NCBI GenBank assembly: GCA_038502055.1
Contig: JAXRKN010000045.1
Coordinates: 4,672,501 to 4,736,500, forward strand
Source of the DNA: Tanytarsus gracilentus
Lineage: Eukaryota; Arthropoda; Insecta; Diptera; Chironomidae
Direction of reading: 5' to 3'
Length of the DNA stretch: 64,000 nucleotides
Shown: in pieces, positions 1-13,200 of the stretch
How the letters are laid out: each line of letters opens with the position of its first letter
Position numbering within the stretch: position 1 is the first letter of the stretch
The notes under the pieces: model-generated
Told to the model about the DNA's origin: nothing
What the model saw: only the letters and a program-made list of their open reading frames with translations
Databases searched by the model: none
Made by a program: the position numbers and the translations under genes

Positions 1-3000
1 TTTAGAGTTTGAAAGATTTTAACGGATTTTTTAAAATTAAAAACTGGTCAGTCCATTGACCCTTTTTTGTCCATCTCGGTATTGACACCCTAGAAATGAA
101 ATCATCTTGTGATTTTCCTAAGCAGTGCTTAAAGTCTACAGTGTAAATTGAAGACAACCCCCTCAAAACTCCCTCATGAATTCTCTTCAAACTTGATGAA
201 GTTTACGTCGATGAAGAAGCAATAAAAAAGATTATTGTTTGCTTATCTTCTCACATTTTTTCAACTACATAAACTAGTCTCAAATGACGTCAGCAAATAG
301 CAAAAGCTGTTTGTCAAACGGAGAGGGGACAGTCACGAGAGTTTTTGACAGTTGCATTTTAAACTTTAAATTTATTAAATTTGTTTAAGTTTGTGAATTT
401 GAAAATTAATTTTTCTTCTAATTTAACAATCAATTAAATAAATTTTCTTAAATTTAATAAAAAAAAGTTTTCTAAATTTTTGTAACGAATTTTAATTTTT
501 TAAATTTTTGGTCCATCGTTCGCGTCCTTTACGTTATAATTTTTCCCCTTCTTTATACATTTGCAACTAATCAATTTTTCGTGATGAAAATGAAAATCAT
601 GACTTAGCACGTGTGAGCAGTTGTGCCTAGGATAAATTAGTTACCGACACATAAGGCGCAAATTTGCGACACATGAGATAAAAGTTGTTGATGGCAAAAA
701 TTCCTCATGAATATTTTATGAGGGTTGGAAAGTAAGAAACTTTGTTGCAAGAATTTTACAACGCAGTGATTGATATTTATTGGCACTTCAGAACTTTGTC
801 CGCACTTTCGAGCTGCCATTGATTCGTTATTGTTATAGAGTCTCAGCTCTCGAGACATTTCATAACTTTTATGTGTGTGATTTTCATTGTGACATGACTA
901 ACTTGCCACCGTTGCCTGTTGTCCAGACAATGACTCACTATTGAGTTCATATACGTGTACAAAAAATCTCTTTGTTGCTGTTGCACATGTGCGAACAGAC
1001 GAGAGAGCTGTTAATTCAATTAAAAATTGTCGTGTGAGAATTTCACGCAATATTGCAGCGGATATTAGCGATTAAAAAGCAATTACGTGGTTGTGGATTT
1101 AACTGTTGATTTTATAAAAGCTTTGGAATAAAATTTTAAAAATGATTTCTGGATTTTCTAAATTGTGTCTGAAAAAAATGTTTTTGCTCCTTAAATTATT
1201 CAAGAATGACAAGCACTTTTAAAAATACATTCGAGAACCTTTCAAAATATCCACTTTGGATATTAATCGATTTACATACTCACGATCAAATAAATCTGGA
1301 AAATACCAGCATTTATTTATTTAATTCCAAGTCAATGAAAAAAAATTGCATTTAAAACTCTCAATCTCAAATAAAAATGCTAGAAATAAAATATGGCAAC
1401 ATCGAATGTTTATAAACTGATAATTCTTATCACGAGACCAGAGCTGGAAGTATTTTTTTTTCTAAAAGTTTGAGTGGCTGATACAAAAAGGGCTCACATG
1501 AACGTGATAAGATTCCCAATGATGAAAATTTCGACCCGACAACGAAAAACGAGCTAGCGTGAGTGTGACTTAATTGAGAAATGCTCTGTTTGTCATTAGA
1601 TTTCTCTCACATCATCGCATAAAATCGAGATTTTAATCCAGACGGAATTTAATTAATTAAAAGTTTCACCTTGAACCAATGTGTTGCTTCTGACATACAA
1701 AAATGCCATTTTCAAACAACTAAAAATAAACTTTTCTTTATCATATGACATGTCATTGACTGGCTTGGAAAATTAATTAGTTGAATTCAAAATTATTTTC
1801 GTGATTTTCAAATGTCTGTAGGATGGCAGAGAGTTTATGTAGAATTCATGCTCATCTTCAAGTCAACTTTCACGTCACATGGTGTAAAGAATTTTCTATT
1901 TTTAACCACAAAATCAAATTTATTCAAACATGATGCGTAGGAGGAATTTTATTGATTTCGAGTAAAGGTCAAAGTTGATGTGCGAGGAAATTTCTAAATT
2001 TAACGGACCAGTGAAGATTTAAAAATTAAATTTTCCTCAAGTGAATTAAAAACTGGTTGAAAGGTCATGGCAAAAATCCCACGTGTGTCTGCAAATTCAA
2101 TTGTCATCATCTGACTTCTTTTTATATATTGTAATCCTCATATGGCCCCAAGACAACAAATCCACTTTTTTCTTTTCCTTTGTGAGTTTGTCTCTCAATC
2201 TCTTTTTTTCTCGTTGCCATTTTTCCAGCGGCAAATAACCTTGGAAGGAGAAATCTCGTGTCTCATACGAAACGAGTGAAAGTAACGCCACTTGGATTTT
2301 CCACGCATTAAAAAGGACTTTATTGAAATACGATGATGGAAGTGAAAATAATGAAGAAAGCGATAATGAACTTGAGACGTCAGCAATCGTTCCGAGAAGG
2401 AAACAAATTTGACACGCATAACAAATCTCCTTTGAGATTGCGTGCGAGTAAATGGGAAAAAGGCTCAAGTTTTAATAATAATGAAATTAAAGAATGAAAA
2501 GTATTTTTAGAAATATAATAAAGATTTCCTTGAGGATTTGCGGAAGGGCTTGATGGTAAAGTATTTTTATAAAAAAATAAAAGTTTTATCGTTCACGCAA
2601 AAAAATAAAATTCTTGCATAGCGACAGCTATCAAAATTCTTATCGAAAAAAATTAATTTTTACTCTTTCCGATTTCCATTCAAACACGAGCAAAGTTTTG
2701 ATGATAAAAATTCATGTGAGTGGTAAAGAACTTGTTGCTGCTTTTACTCCAGACCGTGTGTTTATGTGAAAAATATTGTGGCGGCGGAAGAAGAAGGATT
2801 TTTTTGCGCTAAACAGAATTAATTGAGGGTAGAATTTTGCGGGGGTCGAATAAAAAAATTAATCGAGTCTGTTTGGTAACCTTGTTGAAGGTCAAGAGCG
2901 TGCCAACATAAAATCAAGAAATAGATGCGAAGAAAAATGAGTTTTTCATTTTCATTTCTTCAATGCCATCCCTGAAATAAAAGAAACGTCCCACTGATAA

Positions 3001-3901
3001 AGCAGAAAATATTCAACAAATTAATTACATTTCTGTTTAATGTCCGCCGACTCTTATCGACCACCCCTAGAACTTTCTTTTTTGGAGTTCTAAAAATAAA
3101 AATTTTCATGCTTTTCAATTAATTTCCACCTCAATGACACACTAGGCGTTATTATGTGCCGAATGTCGACATGGCAACACTGTAGGTACTCTATTTTTAG
3201 GTTGCCTTTTTAAAAAATAGTTTCTGATAACACGAGCGAACAAAGTCTCTCCACTGCGTGTGGAACATTATTTTGTTTTGCTTAAAATTAGAAGTCACAA
3301 CAGCTTGTGAAAACGTCAGGTGTGTCTACACGTGACTGCCGGTAAATTTAGCAAGTCAACACTTTTTTTTGCTTCATTTCTGATATTAAAGAGAGAAAAA
3401 AATTTGGCATTGAAGCGGAGAGCGAGGAAAAAAATAAATTTGGTTCTTGGAATGTCGAGTAATTACTTAAATTGAGAAGTGTGTGTGACTTATAAATTTT
3501 GTTTTGTTATCGGAAATTGAAAAAATAATTTAAAGTTGTGACATTTTAAAAAATAATTCATGAACTTTTAACAATTTCATGTCTATAAATTTTTAAAATG
3601 TTTTAGTTTAGAAATTTTTTCAAATCAATATTCAATTTTTTAGTTGACCTAAAATCGTCGTCCTCAGCCCTAATAAAATCCTTCAATCACTCATTAAAAA
3701 ACCTAAATAAAAAAAGCTAGTGAAAATTTGATCGATTTAAGTTCACGTTCAGTACGTACACAAAAAAATAAAGCGCAGTACAGCCAATGTGAATGCACTT
3801 AATTGGGGCCAAAAACACGAGAGCGCCGAAATATAAAAAAATTTCTCAAACGCAAATTTTTGTGGTGTTGCAAAAAAAATTGAATTTAAAAATTTTCTCA
3901 C
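1..3901. other. Non-coding, probable long first intron of the leftmost gene
   Basis: No open reading frame here has coding character. On the minus strand this stretch lies directly downstream of the splice donor at 3901-3900, so it is most simply the first intron of the gene whose first coding exon is at 3902-3966. I saw no convincing internal exon. The sequence is AT-rich with many short A and T runs. Confidence 0.4.
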
Positions 3902-3966
3902 CTTTCAAACTTCACCGGATGCGGTGGTTGAGCGTGACCATTTGACTGCTCCCAATAGCTTTCCAT
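3902..3966 (-). CDS. First coding exon of an unidentified gene, partial (rest lies left of the window)
   Basis: The exon starts with ATG at 3966 and encodes MESYWEQSNGHAQPPH followed by PVKFE plus two bases of the next codon. It ends at a consensus donor, AAAG followed by GTGAGA (donor GT at 3901-3900). The upstream reading frame is open for about 42 codons back to an in-frame TAG but has no other ATG, so the chosen start is the first available. The surrounding 3.9-4.15 kb is more GC-balanced than its flanks, as expected for a 5' UTR plus first exon. The short peptide has a polar, Trp/Tyr-containing start like that of many transcription factors and RNA-binding proteins, but I do not recognise the family and assign no function. 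A chance open stretch with a good donor is the alternative. Confidence 0.5.
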
Positions 3967-6900
3967 CTTCGTAGCTGTCGTCAACGATTCACGGGCAATC
4001 ACGTGAAATTTCAGCGCCTTGTCTTGCTTCAGTTTAACGACTTGGAATTTTTGCTGATTCTTTGCGGGTTTAATTCTTTTTCTTTTTCGGACGGCTATCT
4101 AGCAGCGATTCAAATCCTGCACTTTTGATAGAGGGAACTTAGTATGATATTCCACACGGAGCAAAAGTGCGTGTATCGAGGCTTTCGATAGAATTTTATT
4201 TTAGGACAATATAGATCAGTCAGTAAAGTGCACATGAAATTAAAGTTGAAAATTTTAAATCCGGCACAAAAATTTGCGAGCGCAGAGGAAAAAATTATTT
4301 AAATTGTTTTGTGATTAAAAAAAGTTTCTCCAATATCACTTGATGATGTCGTGTACACCGCAATTAAGTGAATATTTATACATTTGTGGGTTTATTTCTT
4401 CCTTATTTTCGCGACTCTAATTTATTTTATACTTTTTTTTCGCACACGTTTCTATTTTTATTTTTTAAGCACTTCAAATGAAGAAAAATTTTCTTCCTTC
4501 ACCACTTGTTAATTTTTTTTCTTCTTCGATTTTTCTTTCGAATAATTTTTTAAATGCACTTCACAATTTGATGTGTGTAGAAAACACTTTTTTCTATTAT
4601 TTATATATATTTTTTTTTCGGTGAGAGAAAACAATTTTCACAACTGTTTTGCCTGACGAACTGTAAGAGACTCAAAGTCAAAAGAAACTTTTTTCCCGAA
4701 GTTCCATTCATTATATAAATCAGAAACATACACTCAAAGCTCTCGCAACGTGCGCCTGTAGTCGTAATGGTGATGATGTTATTGAGCATGTGTTGAAGTC
4801 GGCGCTTCCGAAGTACTGAGTATTATTGATATTATTATCCTCGGTGTCGGCTAATGACGCGTAGAAAAAAAATAAGCATGATTGTGCGATATATTGAGAA
4901 TCAATTTTTATTTTTCGTTGTTCTAAATCTAGAATGCAATTGAGACGCAATTTCTCACTCATGTGAACACATTTTGATTTTATCTCTATGTAAAGTGCCG
5001 GCATTTTTATGGAAATTTCACACACTTGTGGGTGCAGAGAGAAAATATTTAATACATTATATGGCGCAATAGAAAAATCGGAGAGTGATGACCTGAAATA
5101 TATGCACAATTCTGACAAAATTGACAGTCGATCTAAAAATGGGGAAATTTGTGATTTATTTATTTGGGAAATTTTTAAATTGATTCTAAATTTTAATTAA
5201 TTTCATTTTATGTTGTTTAAACACAAAATCTCACTTAATTTTATTTATTAATTGCACTTTTATGGCAGATAATCTCATTTAAAATATTTCCGTTATAAAA
5301 ATCTCCATTAGACACTTTATCACATGCGGCTAAGGTGTAATCCAATTTATTCAAATTTACGATGACAGCTTAATTATGTCTGAGCTGAAGATATCTCGAG
5401 AAAAATCTCAAACTATATAGAGCAAAATATTTTAATTACTTCTCTTTTTATCAGTTTTCGATATGAAATAAAAAATTAATGGCCATGGCCGATCGTAAAA
5501 GCTTAAAGAAATATCGTAAAAAATATTTAAGTTAAAATTGTGATGGCAATAAAACCATTTGGAAATGTCATGCTGCGATTAGAAGGCGTCAAGAGTTTAT
5601 GATATGACCGATGATATGGCTTCTTGCCACGGCATATCACAATAGACACGTGTGTAAAAATAAAACTCGCCCTTCTTCCTTTGCCGCTCTTTATCATAAT
5701 TCTCAGCTCCCAAAATACAATCGAAAAAAAGTCACAATTCAATCGCAAAGTCGCGATAAAAAAATAAAAACATGATCGTGTCTCTGTCGGATGTATTTTT
5801 CGTCTTTCGTGTTCGTACACGAGACCCAACCATACATTCGTACATAGAAAAGAAAGAGAGTGACTGTATCAACATATATACATTGTCTGACGTCATAATA
5901 AACACGCGATAAAGGCATGTATTTTTATGAAACGAAAAAAGAAAATCACGTGCCAAACGAAACAGAATCAGAATGGCTCTCTCTCGCACTCGGATGTGTG
6001 TTTATTTTTAAAAAGACACATATTTACGAAGGAGAAAGAAGAAAATAATAATAAAGAGATTGCCTTCGTACTATATTCATGATATTCATCCCGGCATTAG
6101 CATGAATGAGTGTTTTTTTCTCTGGAACTTCTTTAGTGTGTTTAAACAATGGCATACACGTGAATTTAACGATAAAATGCAATGCACACACATTTCTATT
6201 TTAAGTGGAATTTTCAATGGCTGACTTTTTTTGATTAATCAGAAGTTTGATAGTCAGAAATAAAAATAGAACTTTAATGGATTGAGAAATTTCATTTATT
6301 TTTATAGTAAGTAAACTGACCCAAAGTTCACGGAGGGTAATGGCGTGAAAGTTATCATGAGTGGGAGGAAATAGGGTAATTTGTAAATTCCGTCATGTTT
6401 TAAAATAATTTGAGACACATCAAAAAAGTGACAAAATAATATTTTCTAAATTTTAAACAAAAATATGGCAATAAGTAATTTTTAAATCAATAGTGACGTA
6501 ATTTCCGAATTTCCCCTAAAGCTTTTAAATTATTTTAATTTAATGACATTAAAAGTACTTGAAGTTTGATTCTTGTTTTTCATTCTCTCCATGTTAAATT
6601 AATTCAATTTAATAAAAGATAAAAAAAATTATCGCTGAACGTGACTTTGTACGAACAGTCTAACTAATAAAGTCAATAAACACAATGAAAAACTCCTCGA
6701 TTCTTGGAACTATAACTTGTTTATTTACTCAAATATTTTGCATGATTAACGACGAAGCGTGTTTGAATGTGCAGCTCATAGGCACGGCAATAATAACTTT
6801 TCTATTTAAAATCTTTCTAGAAAAAATTTAATTTATTTTTTTGTTCTTAATCTGGTTTTGATATTTTTCAGGGTTTTCACATTTTAATGTAGATTTATAG

Positions 6901-9471
6901 AATTACTTAACGATTCTAAACCTTTCAAGTTAAGATGGAACTTCAAAGTACAATAAACAAATTATCCTGCAAATTATAACCCTTGCATTTTTAGAAACAA
7001 ACCTTAGAAAATTTCAAAATGGCAAAAAATCATTTAAAAATTATTCTAACAAGCCTAAATATAGCTGTGATTTGATTCAAACTCACTTAAAATTCGTTGA
7101 GAATTCAGCATTTGTGCTTGTTTAAAAAATGAGTTTATAAAAAGACGTCGAGGTGTATGAAGGAAACTTGATCATCACATTTTCTCATCTTTCTTGCCAT
7201 CTGCATTTGAAATTTAATAGATGCGAATTAATTGTACCTTGCACGAGCAGTCTTTTAGTCGGTTGCCATGTGACTTCACCTTAAGTATTTTCTCGCGTTT
7301 ATTTCTGTTTATTTCCTTATCAACATTCAACACATCCATGAAGGCGACGATAAAAAATGATAACGAGAATTTTGTGCTGTGATAAGCGTGAATTTTATGT
7401 CTCACGTGTCATCACCATCTACCAGATGAGATACAATAATTTTACATTGTTTGAGCGAGGCACAAGCCTTTGCAATGTGCACTTTCTCTCAAAGTCATAT
7501 TTTTTGATCACATCCCTCTTGGCATTTGTTTTTCCAGTGAAAAAAGAAGCTTTCTGCGTGCCTTTTATAAAATTCAACGTTGAGTTTGACCTTATTTGTG
7601 GATGTCTGTGCACGTTTTTTGAAACACTTCGGGCAGATATTTTTCTTCTCTCTGTTGTCCTAGAGAATAAATAACGCCCGATGCTCATGCCTTTCGATGA
7701 GGTCACCTTGTCCAGTTTGCATCAGTAAAATATAAATTATCACTTTAATATAGTCATTGCAATGACCTAAGCGTCTGAAAATTCATCGCAGCACACTCAA
7801 TTTTTATTGGTCATCATCCTTTCGTGAACAAAACAAAAATCACGTTTTCAAATTGAGAAAATTTTATAATTTTCCGCTTACTGTGAGCTTCTTGCATATT
7901 TTTCAATCCATCTCGTTGTCACGTGGGTTCTAAAAGCTCCTCGTGATTTCAGTTTTATTTAATTTTCAATTTGATGATTCACTTCTTGTGAGGGTGTGAG
8001 AAAAAATAGCATGGCTACGTTAATTGGTTTTAATGATGGTTTAGAATGAAATGTTATGGTGATGAGGTTAGTTCAAAATAGAATCGAAATTGTTTTGGGA
8101 ATTTCGAAATTATTTATTCAGTCTAAAACTTATTTTTCAGGAAAATCCACAAAGAGTTGTTTAATTATTTTAATAAATGGTGAAAAGTTTCGCATAGAAA
8201 AAAATTAATTCGTGAAATATTTCTTTAATCACCGTCAAAACAAGAAGGATGACTTGTCATTTCGGCACTGGGAAAGTCACAATAAAACAAAACTTATCTT
8301 ATCGTTTTTTTACCAAACTTAAAGATAAAAATTTTCAAGTTCTTTGAGCTTTTTTTCTGTTGCCATAATCCCTTTAAAAATAATAATTGTGTCTTAAAAA
8401 TTTTTATTACCGAAACACGTGAGAAGGTTGTGACCACTTGAACTGATAAAAAGATTTTCAATTAAAAAAAATTAAGAAGCTTTTTCGAAGTCTCTCGAGG
8501 AAAAAATCATCAATAACATTGTGACGTAAACAATCCACTCGTCGACGTGAGCATCACGCGATCTAGCTTTGCCGTTGATAACTGATTATCACATTTTTCT
8601 TTTTTCGCTTGTCACAACACCATGACAAATTATATGAAGGCGATAAAATCATCTATGAAATGTGAAGATTTTGAATAAAGGTGCGAAAAAGATAATTTAT
8701 GAATTTTATTGATGGACATCGTTTAAAAGCGAAGGACTTGAGGAAATCCTTGAAAATATGCATAAGAAATTATTCGGGTTTCATTAAAATTAAATTTTTA
8801 ATTTATTAATATTTGCATACTTATGATTGCAGGACCAACTAAAAGTGAACTTTAAAGCAACAAAAAGTAAATTATATAACTTTCTTGAAGTTTCACGCTT
8901 TCTCAAAAATTTAAGTTTTAAAATATTTTTAACAGCAAATGTAAGAATTGCTTGATTAGTTGTTCAAACTTCCCGACACACCCATTTTAACGACCTAAAA
9001 TTAAAATTGAATTGACGTCAATCAGCAGAACAAAAAATTGTTCGCAATAAAGTCATGACATCGATTGCGCTCTCACGAGAATGCAAGAAGCTATAAAAAA
9101 TTATTTTTGCATTATGCAGTAATAAAAATGTCCAAAACTTTTATGAGTCCAAGAGCCCGAAGAGAGTCAATTTAGTCAAATTTTACACACACGAGATTAA
9201 CTTTTTTTATACATATTTCTTTAAACGACGTAAGAAGAAGAAATTTTTATCGTCATTTCGTGATTTTTCATTCCATTTGGCATTGACCATCGCTTAAATC
9301 CACACAAAAGGAAAAGAGAAAATATCGCAAACTTTATTTTTAGCTTCTTAACGACCGATCGAGAGCGGTTAAAGAAGAACAAGAATTTTTATCCAACGGA
9401 TGGAGGGAATAAGAAGATGGTTAAGGCCGTGTTTTTATTTGGACACGCGGAGCCAGAATTTAAAGGAAAAG

Positions 9472-10075
9472 ACGGAGATCGCGCGAGAGCTAAAAATAGC
9501 ACGGATTTTTTTTGGAATTTTTTTTTGGTTTTTTCGTCTTTAAACCATGGGCCAAATTTCTCTAAGATTAAAAGAGATTAGTGGCCACTACCGAAGTAGG
9601 AGAGACGTCCAACGCAACCACACATGATTGACCCCCGATTCCCCGAAAAGGCGGGGTCTAGCGCCTACTTGGGCAAAAAACCCCAGCCAAAAAAACCCCA
9701 GGGAAAAAAAAAAACCCCTTTTTAAAAAAAAAAAATTTTAAAAATTTATGAGGGAAAAAGGGGGGGGGCCAACCCCCCTTTATATACTTTCCTTTCATTT
9801 TTTTTTTTTTTTTTTTAGTTTTTCTCTTCTCTTTAACAATACAGCCAACTAATCAAACATATTTCAATCTTAGCCTTTGCCTAAGTCCCCTGTCCCCAAA
9901 TAAATAATAAATAATCCGGCATTGAATAAAGTTTCCTCCTCTACCGTCCTCAGCCTTAACGTTATAGGCTGGACCACTCACGGCACAGAACAGACAAACA
10001 TTTAACATAAAGCGTAAATTTGAAACAATGATTTTAAAAAAAATAAATTATTTAAAATAAAATACGGAGATCGCG
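9472..10075. mobile_element. Putative retrotransposed insertion with 12-bp target-site duplication
   Basis: The 12-mer ACGGAGATCGCG occurs at 9472-9483 and again, identically, at 10064-10075. The right copy is preceded by an A-rich stretch (roughly 10032-10063), and the 580 bp between the copies differs from its surroundings, with patches of high GC and long homopolymer runs. A direct repeat of this size next to an A-rich 3' end is the usual footprint of target-primed reverse transcription by LINEs or of a SINE. No reverse transcriptase reading frame is visible, so it would be a short or 5'-truncated copy. The core from about 9666 to 9815 is made of A, C, G and T homopolymers and may also reflect poor sequence quality. 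Confidence 0.45.
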
Positions 10076-10136
10076 GAAAAATAAAAAAAACAAACTTCTT
10101 GATATTATAAGAAAATTTTTGAGAAAATTATTCTCC

Positions 10137-10222
10137 GAAGTGAGAATGAGCGAGAGAATTCAACGAATGGGGGTTTTTTCTCAGAAATTTTTCCTCGGAA
10201 TTTTTTTCCTCATTCTCACTTC
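10137..10222. repeat. 14-bp perfect inverted repeat
   Basis: GAAGTGAGAATGAG at 10137-10150 is exactly the reverse complement of 10209-10222, with a 58-base spacer. It lies just right of the putative insertion. The function is unknown. It could be a remnant of transposon ends or an incidental hairpin. Confidence 0.5.
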
Positions 10223-13200
10223 CTTTCGTGCTTTAACGATGTGACTCGATGAATTTGTGCCAGAATAAACACTTATAAACATATTTAAAAGAAATTGAAG
10301 ATTGAAAACACACTAAAACTGATTTAAATGATAAAATTTAGGGAGACACAATCACTCTTGTTGAAAACAGGGGGAAAACTTTCTGGTGCCACAAAATATT
10401 CTCTTAATTGACACGAAAGCAAAAACTTGTTCGCGTAAAATTTAAATTTTTAAAATCATTAAATTGCAATAAAAATATTTAATTTAATTTTTAAAAAAGC
10501 TCAAAAATTTTCAGTTGACAATAAATGAACTTTTAAACGATTTCTTTATCCTTCATCTAATAAATTGCAAGCAATATTTCAACTCCACGCGAAAGAGGCA
10601 ACGAATCCGCCAATTACTGAAATTTATTGAGTGATTATCAAAAGACTTTATTGAGACATTGTCACACCTCTTTCTCTCTCTCGTGGCAAATTTATAAGGC
10701 GAAAGGTATTTTCAAAATCGGGAGACGAGTCCAAAATTTTTCCTCATTGCGTGTGTGTGTGAATGTTGCGGTCAAAGCTCTCAAAAAGTGGCGCGCAGAA
10801 AAAACAAACACAAATGGACACTGATCTGTCGGTGTTTAATGAGGGCAAACAAAAATATGCGATGGGGAGGAGGAAAAAGATATGAGCTCATAAAATCACA
10901 AATTTTTACCTTCTTTTCTCTTTATCTGTTTTTCTTTTGCGCCGCGAAGATTCTTTCTTTTTTATTTGGATGGTCATTCAACTTTTTTTATCCATTTGGA
11001 ATTTTAATATCATTCAATTTAATCGTGCGCATATCATTTTGGCGAGTATTACTTTATCCGAATGCCATTGACCGATCCACACTCTGGTTTGTTGTGTACC
11101 AATTAACAAAATCTCATGTCTCATGAAGAGCTGTTTTTTCGTGGCTAAAAATATATTTTTGCACTCCTCTAGATATCTTCAACAGGTTTCAATTTGCATC
11201 TTGATGACTCGTAAGAAAAAAAATATTAAGAATTTATGCAAAGTGAATTTTGTGTTTGTTTGGATTCATTTATATTATTTCCATCTGGAAGCTAATGTCG
11301 CTTAAACGATTTTCATCTTAAGGCAGGATATTGTAATAATTTTTTAAAGTTTTAATTGGTCGGATTTGTCATGGCCGTGTCTCTCGTGAAAATATATGAA
11401 TTTACTTACTTGTTTATTTCAATTTTATTTTGTTTTAATTTGCATAAAATTTTCATAATTTAATGAAATTTAAAATTTAGTGTGCTTTGATTCCAGGAAA
11501 ATTTGATCATAAAAAATTAAATTTATAAATTAAAAATACGTTACAAAAATTTAAGAATCATAATTGTAATTTCTGTAAATTTTTGTTCTCAGTTCATAAT
11601 CTTTAGTTAAAATTTTTAATTTTTTGACTTTTCTTTGTATTTTTTTATTTAAAAATTTCGTTCTGTTTCCTTGAAAAAATATTCTTTAAACTATACAAAA
11701 GACTCCATTTTTTTAATTAAATTTAATTTCCTGTTTCAAGTTTCATCGCCACCTGCCACAACAACTTTGGCAGATGCATATCCACTAATTTTTGTAGAAC
11801 TACCCACTTAAAAAAATTATCACGTGATGACGAAACTGAAAAATTTTACTCGTCAAACAAAATCTAAATATTCTCGGGTTATTTTCAGCCTAATGTGAAA
11901 AGAAAATAAAATAAGCATAAAACGAATTCAATTAGCACATAAATGGTAAATTCTCGCGGAGTTTTTGGAAATGTTTTTATCGTTTACGAAGTCGAATGAG
12001 TTCATTGTGATGTTTACGTTTCTAGTCGAGTCTATAGCCATTTCACTCCCATCGGAATTTCAGAGTTGATTTAAAAATATTTTTCAAGAATCAATTTGCA
12101 TAATGCGAAAAATTAGTTAGCTATTAAAAAATCGACACGAGAATGTCCAAAATAAAACAGCGCGAGTTCTTTAACACTGAGATTTTACGCAGTAGTGGAG
12201 AGTAAGGTTATATTGGGGTCGATTGAGGAATTCCTTTAAATTGACCATAACAGTTTAGGAATATATTAATTTTTTAGTTTGACAGGAGGGGATTGACCTG
12301 ATTAAGGTTTTTTTAATTATTTCTGAAAAGCTCTTTAGAACATTTTAAAAGCTTTTAATTAATCAATAAATAATTCCTTGCAATCAAGTTCCTCTCACTG
12401 TAATATGCAAATAATCTCGTGAAATGTGTAAACACATCCACTTTTTTTTGCGCAGCGAGTAATTTGGGTTTGAACGTGAGATTCACATTTTATTTTATTT
12501 TTCGAGAGTTGTTGTCGATAATTCTTAATGGGAATAAAATTTGCATAAAGCCATTACCATGCAACATTGTCGAGAGACTTAAGGAATTCCCATCTTTAAT
12601 GATCATCGAATGTAACTTTTAAATACGATTATTCATCTAATGATGTGCATGCTCAATGTGTTTTTTATTTTTCGAGGCTGAAAGTTCAAAAATCCCATTT
12701 TACATGCAGCACCAGCATGAACGTGATCAATTGCTTTCTTTTGAGGCGAGGGAAGAAAAACTGAACTTAAAACAAACCGTAATTTTTTTTTCGGATAGTC
12801 GCACATGAGTCATGTGTTACTAATTGATTTTAAGCGAATCGTTTGAGTGACTTAAGAACGTTCTGAGAATTCTCAATATCGCAAGAATTACGTGATTTTT
12901 TGTAAGAATTGCGAAAGATTTTCTAAGTTTTAAATTTTTAGATTTAGAATTTTGTAAAATAGAAATTTTTAAAAAATTTTAAATAAAAAAATTCATGAAA
13001 ATAATTTTCTAAAGTTCAAGTTGAAAATTGACTTTAGATCATTTTTATCAATTTAAAAAAGTCCAGATTTAATTACTAAAAATTACTAATCTTAAAATTT
13101 TTCAAACTCTAACTTTTCGAGAAGGGACTCAAAAATATTTGAAAAGCTATAAAATTTTAATTTAAAAATAGCGCATCACTTAAACTGCTGACGTCTGACT

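Noticed and set aside
2097..2468. 123-codon minus-strand open frame
   Set aside because: Ser/Leu/Lys low-complexity translation from T- and CT-rich DNA, with no splice partner for the leftmost gene in the right phase that I could support.
7357..7706. Overlapping open frames of 105 (+) and 95 (-) codons
   Set aside because: No domain, no partner exons, codon content follows the AT-rich background, and the two strands are open together.
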